The notes below the pieces were generated by a model. That model ran no database searches. It was not told the origin of the DNA and worked only from the letters and a program-made list of their open reading frames with translations. Positions 1 through 7,761 of a stretch of 39,092 bases of DNA are shown here, in pieces (position 1 is the first letter of the stretch; every line of letters starts with the position of its first letter). A program made the translations under genes and the position numbers. Source of the stretch: a virus. The stretch covers positions 1 to 39,092 of IMG/VR virus record IMGVR_UViG_3300025073_000104; one strand, 5' to 3'.

Positions 1-129
1 CTTCTGGTATATTCGCATGGACTTACTCGGCAGGGTCGGCGCTATGGGAAACGACACAAACGGCGCGCGACTTCTCGGACTTTGTCGGTGTAACTTCGGG
101 GCAACCGACCAAAGGCAATCTAACTCTAT
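1..129. repeat. Terminal overlap, left copy (circular assembly)
   Basis: These 129 bases recur at 38964-39092 with a single mismatch (T at position 3, G at 38966). The tail-gene frame continues exactly through the overlap. This is the signature of a circular or circularly permuted genome cut at an arbitrary point, not a biological repeat. A true direct terminal repeat of this length is possible but less likely, because the cut falls inside a gene. Confidence 0.9.
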
Positions 130-1730
130 GGGCAAATCCGACTGATACAACTAAGATCACATCACTCAAGATAAGAATTGGTAGCGATTCGAGTAATTAC
201 TTATTATCGACGGTGACATTGGGATCGTCCGGTGAATATACCTTTGACAGTGTTCAATTAGAGGATGGCGTAATGACAGGCACTCCAGTATGGACTGCGA
301 TTACTTATGTGGCGATTGTAGTCGCCGAAACTGCAACAAGTTCGATTAAGATTGATGACTTGAGGATTACAGCCGAGGGTAGTTTCACGATGTTCAATGT
401 TGAAGAAGGTTTGTCGCTTACGAATTATCCTATCTCATTCAAAAAGCCGACTCGCGTAATTCAAGACTTGGCGAATTTAAGTAGCAAGTTTTGGTATATC
501 GATTACGAAAAAGATATACATTTTTTCGATATAGAAAGTATGTCTGCACCATTTGAAATTGATGTAACTAATAGTAGTGATAATTTCGACAATCTGTCGA
601 TTAAACCTGATATAAGTTTATTGAAAAATCAACAGACCGTAAGAGGTGGAACGGAAGATTCGGACAGTACATATTCACAGGTTGTCGAAGGCGACAGCGC
701 GGTTAGGGAATGGATTATGAAAAATCTATTCGTTAATCTTGCAGTCACTCTTGATAACAACACTACAACTCATGCCTCGGAAGCCGGTACTACAACAACG
801 AATATAAAGATTACAGCACACGGCTTGACTACAGGAATGCACATCACGAACAGGACTCGAAGTAATGCAGTACGCAAAATCACGAAAGTTGATAATGATA
901 ATTTCACTGTCGAGGCTGTGACCTCTCAAACCAACGGAGATACGATTTCATTCTTTGCGACTGCGAAAACTGTCGGCGTTGAGAATCTTGATGATGAGGC
1001 TTCATTCGATTATATGTACAACTATAATGCTCAATCGGTTAGAGCTTCAACCCAAACGGCAACATTGACCTCGGCTCAATTCTTGAGATTTGAATACACA
1101 GAGAGATTTCCGATTAGAGTAACTCATCAAGATAATGCTTCAATCTTTGCGATGAAAGCATTGTGCGGTGGTACTGGTGTATTTGCCGGCGATGTAATCA
1201 CGGACACATCTATAGACAGTCGTGAGCTTGCACGCGCACGCGCGGAGGCTGAAATCAACCAATACTCGAATGCTATTATCAACGGCTCATTTACGACTGA
1301 CCAAGAAGGTTTAAAATCAGGACAACTGATAACTGTAAACGATACGGCAAGAGGACTTACGGATCAGCAATACTTAATTCAGAAGGTTACATCTACAAGC
1401 AAGGGTGGTGAGTACGGTGATTATATGGATTTCAAAGTTACCTTCGCTTCAACTCTATTCGGTATTATAGAATTTTTTCAAAAACTACTTTCAGAGAATG
1501 ACCAGATTGAAGTTGATGAAGATGAAACTGTTGACTTGGTAACGGCAGAATCGGTTGAGATAACACTAAGCGAAGTTAATACATTCACGGCTTCTGAAAC
1601 GGCAAGCGAAACTCCAACCATTACACTTACTCCTGTGGAAACTGCTGTTGAGAGGGATATAACATCAAGTCCGTATAAGTGGCAACCTGACGCAACAGAT
1701 TTTCGATGGTCACTTGGACAATGGGGATGA
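1..1730 (+). CDS. Tail hub/baseplate protein, C-terminal part (continues from 38282)
   Basis: This is the 3' part of a gene whose start is at 38282. Joining 38282-38963 to 1-1730 gives 804 codons (803 aa). After the join the protein first finishes a jelly-roll-like, carbohydrate-binding-type domain. It then returns to hub-like sequence with the segment TRVIQDLANLSSKFWYID, typical of siphovirus tail proteins that follow the tape measure. A segment near bases 730-960 (ITAHGLTTGMHI, then VDNDNFTV) looks like a separate small beta domain inserted in the hub. The protein should sit at the tail tip, where it would connect the tube to receptor-binding proteins. The family placement rests on these motifs and on gene order. 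A Tal-like role with peptidase activity is possible, but I see no catalytic motif. Confidence 0.8.
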   Translation, partial: SGIFAWTYSAGSALWETTQTARDFSDFVGVTSGQPTKGNLTLWANPTDTTKITSLKIRIGSDSSNYLLSTVTLGSSGEYTFDSVQLEDGVMTGTPVWTAITYVAIVVAETATSSIKIDDLRITAEGSFTMFNVEEGLSLTNYPISFKKPTRVIQDLANLSSKFWYIDYEKDIHFFDIESMSAPFEIDVTNSSDNFDNLSIKPDISLLKNQQTVRGGTEDSDSTYSQVVEGDSAVREWIMKNLFVNLAVTLDNNTTTHASEAGTTTTNIKITAHGLTTGMHITNRTRSNAVRKITKVDNDNFTVEAVTSQTNGDTISFFATAKTVGVENLDDEASFDYMYNYNAQSVRASTQTATLTSAQFLRFEYTERFPIRVTHQDNASIFAMKALCGGTGVFAGDVITDTSIDSRELARARAEAEINQYSNAIINGSFTTDQEGLKSGQLITVNDTARGLTDQQYLIQKVTSTSKGGEYGDYMDFKVTFASTLFGIIEFFQKLLSENDQIEVDEDETVDLVTAESVEITLSEVNTFTASETASETPTITLTPVETAVERDITSSPYKWQPDATDFRWSLGQWG

Positions 1731-1769
1731 CATTTACTTTTTTCTATTTTGCAATCATAATTATATTAC

Positions 1770-2429
1770 ATGGAAAATCAAAACAAAGTTTCCGAAATAG
1801 CATTCAAAAAGCGGCTCAAGAAACTGAATCTAACTAATCCGGTTGAAGGATTTTTGTGTCACAAGGAGGTATCAAAACCTATGGCTGGGCTTCATACGAT
1901 TTCCGTTTGTGACATCCGCCATCCAAAGGCAACAAAGATAATTGCAGAGATTGAAAATCTTATTAAGACCTGCAAAAATCATAATCAGATATTTTGGGAA
2001 CTGAAATTTTTATACCGACAACTTTGCGATTTAACGCTTGTTAAACAGAAAGTCGTGCATAATATCATTCCAACGGTCGGGAGGTCTGTAATCGCACAAA
2101 GATTTGCAAATACAACTACTTATACCGGCGTTGTGAATTACGGCGCTGTCGGCTCAAGCAATACTGCACCAGTGAATGGAGATACTACGCTGACTACTGA
2201 AACTTTCAGGAAGGCAATTTCGAGCGCGGCTTATGCAAGCAATATCGCTTACTTGAGCAATTTTTATTCTGCTTCGGACTTTACCGGAACTGTTGAGGAA
2301 GCCGGATGGTTTATTGACGGAACTTCAAGTGTAGATACAGGACAAATTCTGAGTCACTTTTTGACGACTACAATCGCAAAGGCGGCAACAGAGACATTAA
2401 CTTGTGAATCTGAAATCACGATAAGCTAA
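1770..2429 (+). CDS. Distal tail / baseplate structural protein
   Basis: 219 aa, following the hub gene by 39 nt. The first 95 residues are helical and basic. The C-terminal half (about residues 100-219) begins VGRSVIAQRF and contains a YGAVGSSNTAP turn and a later EEAGWFIDG segment. This pattern (a turn of the GAVGxGxxAP type, then E-x-G-x-F) recurs in small structural proteins at the ends of siphovirus tails, often next to fibre genes. A role as a tail-tip or fibre-attachment protein is inferred from that pattern and from its position between the hub and the putative fibre. No enzymatic motif is visible. Confidence 0.6.
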   Translation: MENQNKVSEIAFKKRLKKLNLTNPVEGFLCHKEVSKPMAGLHTISVCDIRHPKATKIIAEIENLIKTCKNHNQIFWELKFLYRQLCDLTLVKQKVVHNIIPTVGRSVIAQRFANTTTYTGVVNYGAVGSSNTAPVNGDTTLTTETFRKAISSAAYASNIAYLSNFYSASDFTGTVEEAGWFIDGTSSVDTGQILSHFLTTTIAKAATETLTCESEITIS

Positions 2430-2439
2430 CCTTTAATTT

Positions 2440-3579
2440 ATGGCACTTAATTCAGCAGTAGTAGTAGCAGGTGATGACGCAACGGCGGCTCAATATAATA
2501 ATCTTCGCAAAGATACTTTACTCCACGCTGGCGATACGCTTGTGGATTCTTCGGTATCTGCGAACACAGTCACAGTCGCTATACCTGCACAGGTTGCGGC
2601 TCTTGAGAATGGAATGATTTTGAAGATAGAGGTGAAGACTACAAATACAGGAGCGACTAATCTCTCACTTACCGGAGGCATTACTGATACAGTAGATTTG
2701 ATGCACCAAAACGGAGCGGAATTATCAAAGGGAGATATACAAGCAGGACAATACATTTATTGCATATACGATAATACGAATGACCGATTTGAGATTATCA
2801 GTAAAACATATCTCGAGAAAACACTGTACAAGGGAACGGCTGGTGAAACAGTGACGGCAGGACAACCCTTATATTTTAAAGCCTCGGATAGTAAATTGTG
2901 GAAACTAGATACGACAGCTAACGGAGAAGCGGCACAGGCTTTTGTTGGCTGGGTTGTTGTCGGCGGAAATGCGGATGCAACAATTGTCGTGTGTTATGAA
3001 TACACTAATGCTCAATCAGGATTGACGGCAGGTAGTCCGGTATTTGGTACTAATACGGCTGGTGCTGTTAGCCACACTGCTGGAACTGTAACGAAACAAT
3101 TAGGGGTGGCATTATCAGCGACAGAAGTATTAACAAAAGAAGCCTTTGTTGCAACTGGTACGCTCTCAACATTGGATGATGACGCTACAGGGAGTGATAC
3201 TCTTAATGTTGGATTCAGACCGAAATTAGTTATGTTGCAATTTGATATACGCGCGTGGGTATGTGATGATGCGGGAACTTCTTGTAATGGCAAAAGAGTA
3301 AGGGGTGACATTAAATTGGCAAATTCAGTTGCCCTTGGGTTCAACGGGGTAGCAACGGTTAGCGCGGCTTCATATCCAAGTGCGCCGACTTGTACGGATT
3401 TTAATACGGGAGTATCTTACGACGCATCAGTAACGAATGGTGGTAACACGCAAAATGCAACATTAGTATTTTCGATTGCCAATACTGGGTTGACTCGCAC
3501 TTATGATCTAACAACTACTGATCCCGCACACGACCATGATGCAACGGCAGACGGCATGAATTATATAATTTTAGGCTAA
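2440..3579 (+). CDS. Putative tail fibre / receptor-binding protein
   Basis: 379 aa, preceded by the leader TAACCTTTAATTT and no Shine-Dalgarno. The sequence is rich in Ala, Thr, Val and Gly with beta-type alternation, as in fibre and surface-exposed phage proteins. An N-terminal segment (about residues 1-125) carries repeated T/N/G stretches. The middle (GETVTAGQPLYFKASDSKLWK and GLTAGSPVFGTNTAGAV) resembles beta-rich decoration folds, and the C-terminus is a compact domain ending ADGMNYIILG. Its position, last of the tail genes and just before lysis, is typical of receptor-binding proteins. The stop codon overlaps the next start (TAATG). Function is inferred from context. Confidence 0.6.
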   Translation: MALNSAVVVAGDDATAAQYNNLRKDTLLHAGDTLVDSSVSANTVTVAIPAQVAALENGMILKIEVKTTNTGATNLSLTGGITDTVDLMHQNGAELSKGDIQAGQYIYCIYDNTNDRFEIISKTYLEKTLYKGTAGETVTAGQPLYFKASDSKLWKLDTTANGEAAQAFVGWVVVGGNADATIVVCYEYTNAQSGLTAGSPVFGTNTAGAVSHTAGTVTKQLGVALSATEVLTKEAFVATGTLSTLDDDATGSDTLNVGFRPKLVMLQFDIRAWVCDDAGTSCNGKRVRGDIKLANSVALGFNGVATVSAASYPSAPTCTDFNTGVSYDASVTNGGNTQNATLVFSIANTGLTRTYDLTTTDPAHDHDATADGMNYIILG

Positions 3580-3962
3580 TGCCAAAAGAAGATTTCCAAA
3601 AATGTGGCGGATATAAATTGCACTCGGAACAGATTGCCGAGGTGAAGTCGAATCAAGCCTTGATATTCGAGAAGGTAAATGAGTTCGACAATAAGCTGAC
3701 CGCATTATCCGAGCAGGTTAAAACCATCAATGAGAATTTGAAAATCATAGCGGAAACGATAAAAGAAGGATTTAAGAATATCGGCAATTCATATGTAAGC
3801 CACGATCAGCTTTCGCTGATGAGGCAAGAAATAGATTCAAGGTTTGCGTTGATGACTAATGATGGCAAGTACAAAAACTGGTTTTTTGGGCTTGGTGGTA
3901 CGCTTCTAGGCAGTTTTCTCCTAATGGTTCTCGCATTGATTTTTAGTGCTTATACTTCTTAA
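3579..3962 (+). CDS. XhlA-like coiled-coil membrane protein (lysis accessory)
   Basis: 127 aa. Residues about 15-95 form a heptad-rich coiled coil. A single hydrophobic segment near the C-terminus (WFFGLGGTLLGSFLLMVLAL, about residues 103-122) would anchor it in the inner membrane with a short tail. This layout matches XhlA/hemolysin-type accessory holin proteins encoded beside endolysins. The start codon overlaps the stop of the fibre gene as TAATG, so the two are probably translationally coupled. The amidase follows 10 nt downstream. A spanin-like role is an alternative, but there is no lipobox or signal peptide. Confidence 0.55.
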   Translation: MPKEDFQKCGGYKLHSEQIAEVKSNQALIFEKVNEFDNKLTALSEQVKTINENLKIIAETIKEGFKNIGNSYVSHDQLSLMRQEIDSRFALMTNDGKYKNWFFGLGGTLLGSFLLMVLALIFSAYTS

Positions 3963-3972
3963 TCCAATCAAG

Positions 3973-4581
3973 ATGGCAAACACACATGAGTACATAGTAG
4001 TACATCATTCAGTTACGCCTCGGGATTTGAGTCCGGATATTACGGAAAATTCTTTTAACAATTCGCACAAGGCTAGGGAGTTCCCGAAGTCAAAGAGTGG
4101 TTGGTATATCGGGTATCATTATGTTGTCTTCGGAACGGGTGAAGTCCGACAGTATCGACAAGACACTGAAGTCGGCGCGCACTGTAAGGAAGGCATGATG
4201 AACTTTAAGGGGATTGGAATTTGTATGGTTGGTGATTTCGACAAGGAAACTCCAAGCATGGCTCAAGTAAAAGCAACCTTTGAATTGATTAAGAGATTAA
4301 GAAGTGCCTACAATATCCCAAGTGACAATGTGAAAATGCACAGGGATTACGCTCTTAATTCAAGCGGAAAACCGTACAAGAGTTGTCCGGGCAATAATAT
4401 CAAACCAACTGTTCTCGAATATCTCACTCAATTTATGGGGATTTATCCGCAAAGAGTAGAGTGGCAACAAGAGGCGATCACTTACTGGAAGAATAAAGGA
4501 GTCTTAAAAGACGACTCTAATCTTTCGGATGATAAGATATGGACTCTCGAGATTCTTCGCAAAATAGACATTAACAAATAA
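3973..4581 (+). CDS. N-acetylmuramoyl-L-alanine amidase (endolysin)
   Basis: 202 aa from the ATG at 3973; a GTG 27 nt upstream is in frame, but it overlaps the previous gene and adds only a hydrophobic stub. This is a zinc amidase of the PGRP / T7-lysozyme (Amidase_2) family, which cleaves the bond between muramic acid and L-alanine of the stem peptide. Visible motifs are VVHHSVTPRD (His11 as zinc ligand), GYHYVVFG (Tyr48, equivalent to T7 Tyr46), MHRDY (His123 as ligand), and KSCPG (Lys136 and Cys138, the latter the third ligand). The last 50 residues form a small helical segment (WQQEAITYWKNKGVL) that may bind the wall. It lies between the XhlA-like gene and the holin candidate, completing a lysis cassette. 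Confidence 0.93.
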   Translation: MANTHEYIVVHHSVTPRDLSPDITENSFNNSHKAREFPKSKSGWYIGYHYVVFGTGEVRQYRQDTEVGAHCKEGMMNFKGIGICMVGDFDKETPSMAQVKATFELIKRLRSAYNIPSDNVKMHRDYALNSSGKPYKSCPGNNIKPTVLEYLTQFMGIYPQRVEWQQEAITYWKNKGVLKDDSNLSDDKIWTLEILRKIDINK

Positions 4582-4585
4582 CACC

Positions 4586-4894
4586 ATGAAAAAAATCAAA
4601 CAGTTCCTCAAGAGTGAAAGGTTCAAGAGCGAGATGAGATTGTTTATTGCCGTATTCGTGGCTTCATTCCTTACGAGTGAAGGCGCGAGTGCAATTATCG
4701 CATTCTACCAAAGGGGCATGACACTTTCGGATCTCAATTCGATTTGGATCGCAATCAGTACAGCTACTAGAGATGGTAACGATATATGGGTTATATTCAT
4801 TTCGATAGGAAACGCCGTGGTTTCATCAGCCGCAAGAGCAATTCTTGTTCTTTGTTTCCCTTCTTTAGCACCGAAAATCAATCCAAAGGTCTAG
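4586..4894 (+). CDS. Putative holin
   Basis: 102 aa, starting 4 nt after the amidase stop. It has a basic N-terminus (MKKIKQFLKSERFKSE). Two hydrophobic segments follow (about residues 18-40 and 65-95), separated by a polar loop, and the C-terminus ends KINPKV. Size, charge distribution, two membrane spans and location right after the endolysin all fit a holin that releases the amidase at the time of lysis. I do not recognise a specific holin family. It is the last gene of the plus-strand block and its end overlaps the last minus-strand gene by about 17 nt. Confidence 0.55.
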   Translation: MKKIKQFLKSERFKSEMRLFIAVFVASFLTSEGASAIIAFYQRGMTLSDLNSIWIAISTATRDGNDIWVIFISIGNAVVSSAARAILVLCFPSLAPKINPKV

Positions 4895-5060
4895 GCTCTT
4901 GCTCAACCATTCTTGGTAAAGCGTAAATCGGAACTGACCTCAAGAGGATCTGGCGCTTTTTGGTATCCACCATATAACAAGAGGAGGATCTGTTTACATC
5001 CTCGGCGTGTTGCACGCCGATATCAATGTAGTGCTTTGCCTTTATGTATTTTTGTTTCAT
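4878..5060 (-). CDS. Small protein at the end of the early operon, unknown function
   Basis: 60 aa, Lys/Arg/Cys-containing (MKQKYIKAKHYIDIG at the start), with no recognised domain. Its ATG lies 3 nt beyond the stop of the VRR-NUC gene, so translation is probably coupled. Its 3' end overlaps the convergent holin candidate by 17 nt. It contains the DNA of two overlapping inverted repeats (4984-5020). It may instead be non-coding sequence between the two convergent operons. Confidence 0.4.
   Translation of the reverse strand: MKQKYIKAKHYIDIGVQHAEDVNRSSSCYMVDTKKRQILLRSVPIYALPRMVEQEPRPLD
4984..5020. other. Two overlapping inverted repeats at the convergent operon end
   Basis: GAGGAT (4984-4989) pairs with ATCCTC (4998-5003), and TCGGCGTG (5002-5009) pairs perfectly with CACGCCGA (5013-5020) around a 3-nt loop. 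The first stem shares bases with the second, so they are mutually exclusive. They lie where the two transcription units meet. No U-tract follows on either strand, so a classical intrinsic terminator is not supported. Confidence 0.5.
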
Positions 5061-5063
5061 ATC

Positions 5064-5441
5064 TTAAAGATAAGATTGAACAAATGCGATTGCCATTTCA
5101 GCGCCGTAACATACCTTCGTTTCGATTCCGTCAACTTCCTGTAATGCCTTGAGCCATATCTTCTGTGTTGCGCTTGTAGTACCACCTTGCTGGCGTTTCA
5201 TCTCGATTACAAGTAATCCAGCTGGTATTTTAATTACAAAATCAGGAAAGCCTGAACAGAATCCGATAGCCTTGAGTCTGTTAATCGTAGCGAAATGAGG
5301 CTTCCAAACTTTACCTTCTTGATGTCCGACCGGTATCTCATTAGCGATATGAGTAAAAAGCAAATTATTCCATCTGCACCAGTTCGCAAATACTTCGCAC
5401 TCGACATCCTCAAGAGGCGTTAGGTTGGGTTTCTTCTTCAT
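5064..5441 (-). CDS. VRR-NUC domain nuclease
   Basis: 125 aa, the whole length of a stand-alone VRR-NUC domain (PD-(D/E)XK superfamily, related to the FAN1 C-terminal domain). The pattern is clear: EVFANWCRW, then HIANE, then GFCSGFPDFVIKIP with the catalytic Asp, then LLVIEMKRQQGG with Glu-x-Lys, and a C-terminal Q...WLKAL helix. Phage members are thought to process branched or replication-intermediate DNA. Its start overlaps the preceding gene by 32 nt, and a small gene follows 3 nt after its stop. It is near the end of the early operon, away from the recombination genes. Confidence 0.88.
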   Translation of the reverse strand: MKKKPNLTPLEDVECEVFANWCRWNNLLFTHIANEIPVGHQEGKVWKPHFATINRLKAIGFCSGFPDFVIKIPAGLLVIEMKRQQGGTTSATQKIWLKALQEVDGIETKVCYGAEMAIAFVQSYL

Positions 5442-5595
5442 AGGGTAGTGCTTTTTGTTTTACTTTCAAATCCTTTTCGAGATAATGGTATGACCAAATC
5501 TCTATCATGAAATCCGTCAACGCTTGAATGCAACACGGATTAGCATATTGCTTGGATCGGCGTATGTACATTTGCTGTATTGTTTTAGCTTCCAT
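5410..5595 (-). CDS. Small hypothetical protein
   Basis: 61 aa, helical with a Cys pair (PCCIQALTDFMIEIW) and a charged C-terminus (LPYEEETQPNAS). No family is recognised. It overlaps the start of the VRR-NUC gene by 32 nt and its own start overlaps the end of the 44-aa gene upstream by 11 nt, consistent with a compact, coupled early operon. Confidence 0.5.
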   Translation of the reverse strand: MEAKTIQQMYIRRSKQYANPCCIQALTDFMIEIWSYHYLEKDLKVKQKALPYEEETQPNAS

Positions 5596-5719
5596 TTGTT
5601 TTTCTTATTTTTAGTAAAGCCTTTCCGAGTTCCTGCTCTGGCGTTAGCTTTTCAGGCTTCGTGAGAGTTCCGAATAGTTGTTCAAATCCTTCTGGCATGT
5701 CTGATGGTTTTGTTTTCAT
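5585..5719 (-). CDS. Small hypothetical protein (44 aa)
   Basis: Starts MKTKPSDMPEGFEQLFG and ends KIRKTNGS, a mostly helical acidic/basic peptide of 44 aa. The start codon overlaps the stop of the upstream gene as ATGA (5716-5719), the coupling used repeatedly in this operon, which is the main reason to call it. Its 3' end overlaps the next start by 11 nt. Function unknown. Confidence 0.55.
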   Translation of the reverse strand: MKTKPSDMPEGFEQLFGTLTKPEKLTPEQELGKALLKIRKTNGS

Positions 5720-5985
5720 AGCATATCTTTATTGAGAGTCTCAATAAGAATATCCGAACCCTTGTAAACGGTTTTACCCATAATCGTACAATCCTCTCCA
5801 GACTTCATACATTTATCCATTCTATCCATTGAGTCTAAAAATTCCTTCATCGTCACCTCAGGATTATTCTCCAGCGTGTCATCCAGAAAACTTCGTTCAT
5901 AAGCCTCGACATTATTGATTAGTCCGTACTCACAGGGAGTGCCGTTGTAAAACTTATTGAGCAACCAAAGTAAAACTTTTTTCAT
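5716..5985 (-). CDS. Hypothetical protein
   Basis: 89 aa. It begins MKKVLLWLLNKFYNG, a short basic amphipathic or hydrophobic helix too polar for a clear signal peptide. An acidic helical body follows (EVTMKEFLDSMDRMDKCMKSG). No family is recognised. The leader is AAATAATAAAAAC before ATG, without Shine-Dalgarno. The stop overlaps the next gene as ATGA. Confidence 0.6.
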   Translation of the reverse strand: MKKVLLWLLNKFYNGTPCEYGLINNVEAYERSFLDDTLENNPEVTMKEFLDSMDRMDKCMKSGEDCTIMGKTVYKGSDILIETLNKDML

Positions 5986-5992
5986 GTTTTTA

Positions 5993-6202
5993 TTATTTTA
6001 AATATTTTTTATTACAGGCTGAACAAGAAATGCAATGCGAAATCGAGTAAATGCGCCCAATCAGGATAGCCATTTCGACTGATTCTCTTTTTGTAAAGAG
6101 TGGTCTTTTGCGAATTAGTCGCGAGTCCATATCCATGCAGAAATCAGTCTGCACAAGTTCGTCTATCTCCTGAAGCATTTTTTTGTAGTCGAGTTTTTTC
6201 AT
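5993..6202 (-). CDS. Small Cys-containing hypothetical protein
   Basis: 69 aa. The C-terminal third carries HCISCSACNKKYLK, a cluster of His and three Cys suggestive of metal binding. The N-terminal part is helical (LDYKKMLQEIDELVQTDF). The leader is TAATCAAACAAAC directly before ATG, one of the recurrent leaders in this genome. It precedes the 89-aa gene by 7 nt. Function unknown. Confidence 0.6.
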   Translation of the reverse strand: MKKLDYKKMLQEIDELVQTDFCMDMDSRLIRKRPLFTKRESVEMAILIGRIYSISHCISCSACNKKYLK

Positions 6203-6228
6203 GTTTGTTTGATTACAGCTAAACTATT

Positions 6229-6309
6229 TCACAAATCTGTTAAAAAGTCAACCTTGCAATTATGCGCTTGGTCGCAATATGCTCCTGCTTGTTCGGGTGT
6301 GAATTTCAT
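6229..6309 (-). CDS. Possible 26-aa peptide
   Basis: The frame MKFTPEQAGAYCDQAHNCK (26 codons in all) opens with an ATG that overlaps the stop of the upstream 237-aa gene as ATGA, as in confirmed neighbours. Length alone gives little support, so the overlap is the only argument. It may be a leader peptide, a real microprotein, or chance. Confidence 0.35.
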   Translation of the reverse strand: MKFTPEQAGAYCDQAHNCKVDFLTDL

Positions 6310-7019
6310 AGGGTAGGTGTTTTTGATAATTTAGCTTCACCGACTACTCCTATAATCTCATCGAATGTTAAATCGCAATACTCGTCTTCCCAATCTCCAA
6401 TAAAATACAACCTATCACATTCATTTATCCATCCAAATAAAATAGGGTCTTTCATATTCCTCTTTTCATCTGGCGACATCTGTTGTTTTTTCTCTAGCTT
6501 TTTCTCGATTGCGTTATTGTAGTAGTGATAAATTACAAACCCGTCAAATACATCTTCAACAGCTTTCTTCTTCGCTAATACATCCTTCGGTATAACTCTC
6601 GTGTAGTCTTTTAATTTCGTATCCGATATATGTCCATCTCTTATCTTATTCTTGACTCTTGATAAAACCTCCCTGTCAACATAGTACCTAATACCTTTTG
6701 CGTATATCGCACTTTCTTTTACTTCTCTCGCCAGTTCTAGCAATAGCTTGTTGCCAAGTGCCTCTTGTCCGTTTTCCACGGCATTGTTAAACGCCTTCTC
6801 CAGTCTGTCTAATCTTCTATCAAGAATCACCCGTTCCATTATATTGAATTTCTTTTTGATATACCTAAAGACAAGTGACACATCGTGTCCTGTAGTCTTT
6901 TTAACGGTTGCATTGACGGTTATACCGTTTGTTGATGCCGAACCGTCAATAGTTATAAGACTGTTGATGTCAAAAAAAGTTCCGCCAGTAGTTGTTGATG
7001 AATAAAATGATTGAGGCAT
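6306..7019 (-). CDS. Hypothetical protein with beta-rich N-terminus and helical body
   Basis: 237 aa. Residues 1-50 are polar and beta-prone (TTTGGTFFDINSLITIDGSA and so on), unlike the rest. From Met61 (MERVILDRRLDRLEKAFNNA) the protein is highly charged and helical, possibly coiled coil, up to a C-terminal acidic segment. The leader TTTAATTAAAATAAT before ATG matches those of the genes starting at 9601 and 10611, which supports the long start. The change in composition near residue 60 hints at a fusion or an internal start. No family is recognised. Confidence 0.6.
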   Translation of the reverse strand: MPQSFYSSTTTGGTFFDINSLITIDGSASTNGITVNATVKKTTGHDVSLVFRYIKKKFNIMERVILDRRLDRLEKAFNNAVENGQEALGNKLLLELAREVKESAIYAKGIRYYVDREVLSRVKNKIRDGHISDTKLKDYTRVIPKDVLAKKKAVEDVFDGFVIYHYYNNAIEKKLEKKQQMSPDEKRNMKDPILFGWINECDRLYFIGDWEDEYCDLTFDEIIGVVGEAKLSKTPTL

Positions 7020-7036
7020 ATTATTTTAATTAAAAA

Positions 7037-7225
7037 TTAAGCGTTAATCGGTTGAGCAATACAGGTTAGCTGGACGGTTTCGTCGTCTTCCTCGTGATCA
7101 ACTCCCGAAATTACAAATTGGCCTCTTGTGGCGACTATCACGTCTCCAACGCTACTCGGTTCGTCTTTTGGCCGTACTCTTCGGTAGTCCGCGTCTTGGT
7201 CGAGAATGATAAACGTGTCTAGCAT
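7037..7225 (-). CDS. Small hypothetical protein (62 aa)
   Basis: The start is placed at the ATG at 7225, which has the recurrent leader TAACCAAAAACAAAAT. A longer in-frame reading (to 7384) would run through the neighbouring gene in another frame with unlikely, Arg/Ser-rich composition. The 62-aa product (MLDTFIILDQDADYRRVRP and so on) is beta-prone and acidic, with EDDETVQL near the C-terminus. No family is recognised. Confidence 0.6.
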   Translation of the reverse strand: MLDTFIILDQDADYRRVRPKDEPSSVGDVIVATRGQFVISGVDHEEDDETVQLTCIAQPINA

Positions 7226-7238
7226 ATTTTGTTTTTGG

Positions 7239-7415
7239 TTAATGGCAAAGCCCTTTCCATTTATCCATCTCCTCGGCGAGATGATGTTTCTGCATTGTCT
7301 CTTGCACTTTGCGTTGCGTCTCTTGTTGGTTGAGCTGGCAAGCCTTGATGATTGTCTCAAACTCGCAAGCTGGCAGTTGAGCATGTGAGCATGTGTCTAT
7401 TTGCGGACATTTCAT
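7239..7415 (-). CDS. Cys/His-rich small protein (58 aa)
   Basis: Begins MKCPQIDTCSHAQLPACEF, so it has Cys and His near the N-terminus (Cys3, Cys9, His11, Cys17), followed by a Gln/Lys-rich amphipathic helix ending HHLAEEMDKWKGLCH. A small zinc-bound or disulphide module plus helix is likely. The start overlaps the stop of the 74-aa gene upstream as ATGA, and the next gene begins 13 nt after its stop. Function unknown. Confidence 0.65.
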   Translation of the reverse strand: MKCPQIDTCSHAQLPACEFETIIKACQLNQQETQRKVQETMQKHHLAEEMDKWKGLCH

Positions 7416-7636
7416 TTGACGTTCGGATTAAAGACTTTGACTGCCGAGCAAGCGCACATGAAGGCGCGGAATCCTTGCCTGTATTTTTCAAGCTCTCTCC
7501 ATTTCTCGGCATCGCACCATTCCTTGTTGTCCTCGTAAGCCATCATCGGCGCACCGAGTTCCTGTGCAACGCTAGGGAAGGTTCTGCATAGTATCGGAGT
7601 ACAGTCGAGCCAAGAGTGCCCGTGGTTGTTTATCAT
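7412..7636 (-). CDS. Small hypothetical protein
   Basis: 74 aa with several Cys, Trp and Met residues (HSWLDCTPILCRTF at the N-terminus, AFMCACSAVKVF near the C-terminus). No family is recognised. It is joined on both sides by ATGA overlaps (7633-7636 and 7412-7415), which supports expression within the operon. Confidence 0.6.
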   Translation of the reverse strand: MINNHGHSWLDCTPILCRTFPSVAQELGAPMMAYEDNKEWCDAEKWRELEKYRQGFRAFMCACSAVKVFNPNVK

Positions 7637-7761
7637 TTTTGTTTTCTAAGAGTTTTAGGACTGCATAGGTTTGCACAGGTTTGACATTTCAGGCATTTAC
7701 CACCTTCGTGATTTGTCATCTGATAACATTTTTTGCACGGTTTGATTGTGCGCTTTTTCAT
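7633..7761 (-). CDS. Zinc-ribbon miniprotein (42 aa)
   Basis: MKKRTIKPCKKCYQMTNHEG is followed by GKCLKCQTCANLC, giving four or more CxxC-type knuckles in 42 residues. This is enough for one zinc ribbon. It may bind nucleic acid or a host protein; nothing indicates an enzyme. Both ends overlap neighbours by ATGA. Confidence 0.65.
   Translation of the reverse strand: MKKRTIKPCKKCYQMTNHEGGKCLKCQTCANLCSPKTLRKQK

Noticed and set aside
4895-5063. Intrinsic terminator at the convergent junction
   Set aside because: Hairpins exist but neither strand has a U-tract after the stem.
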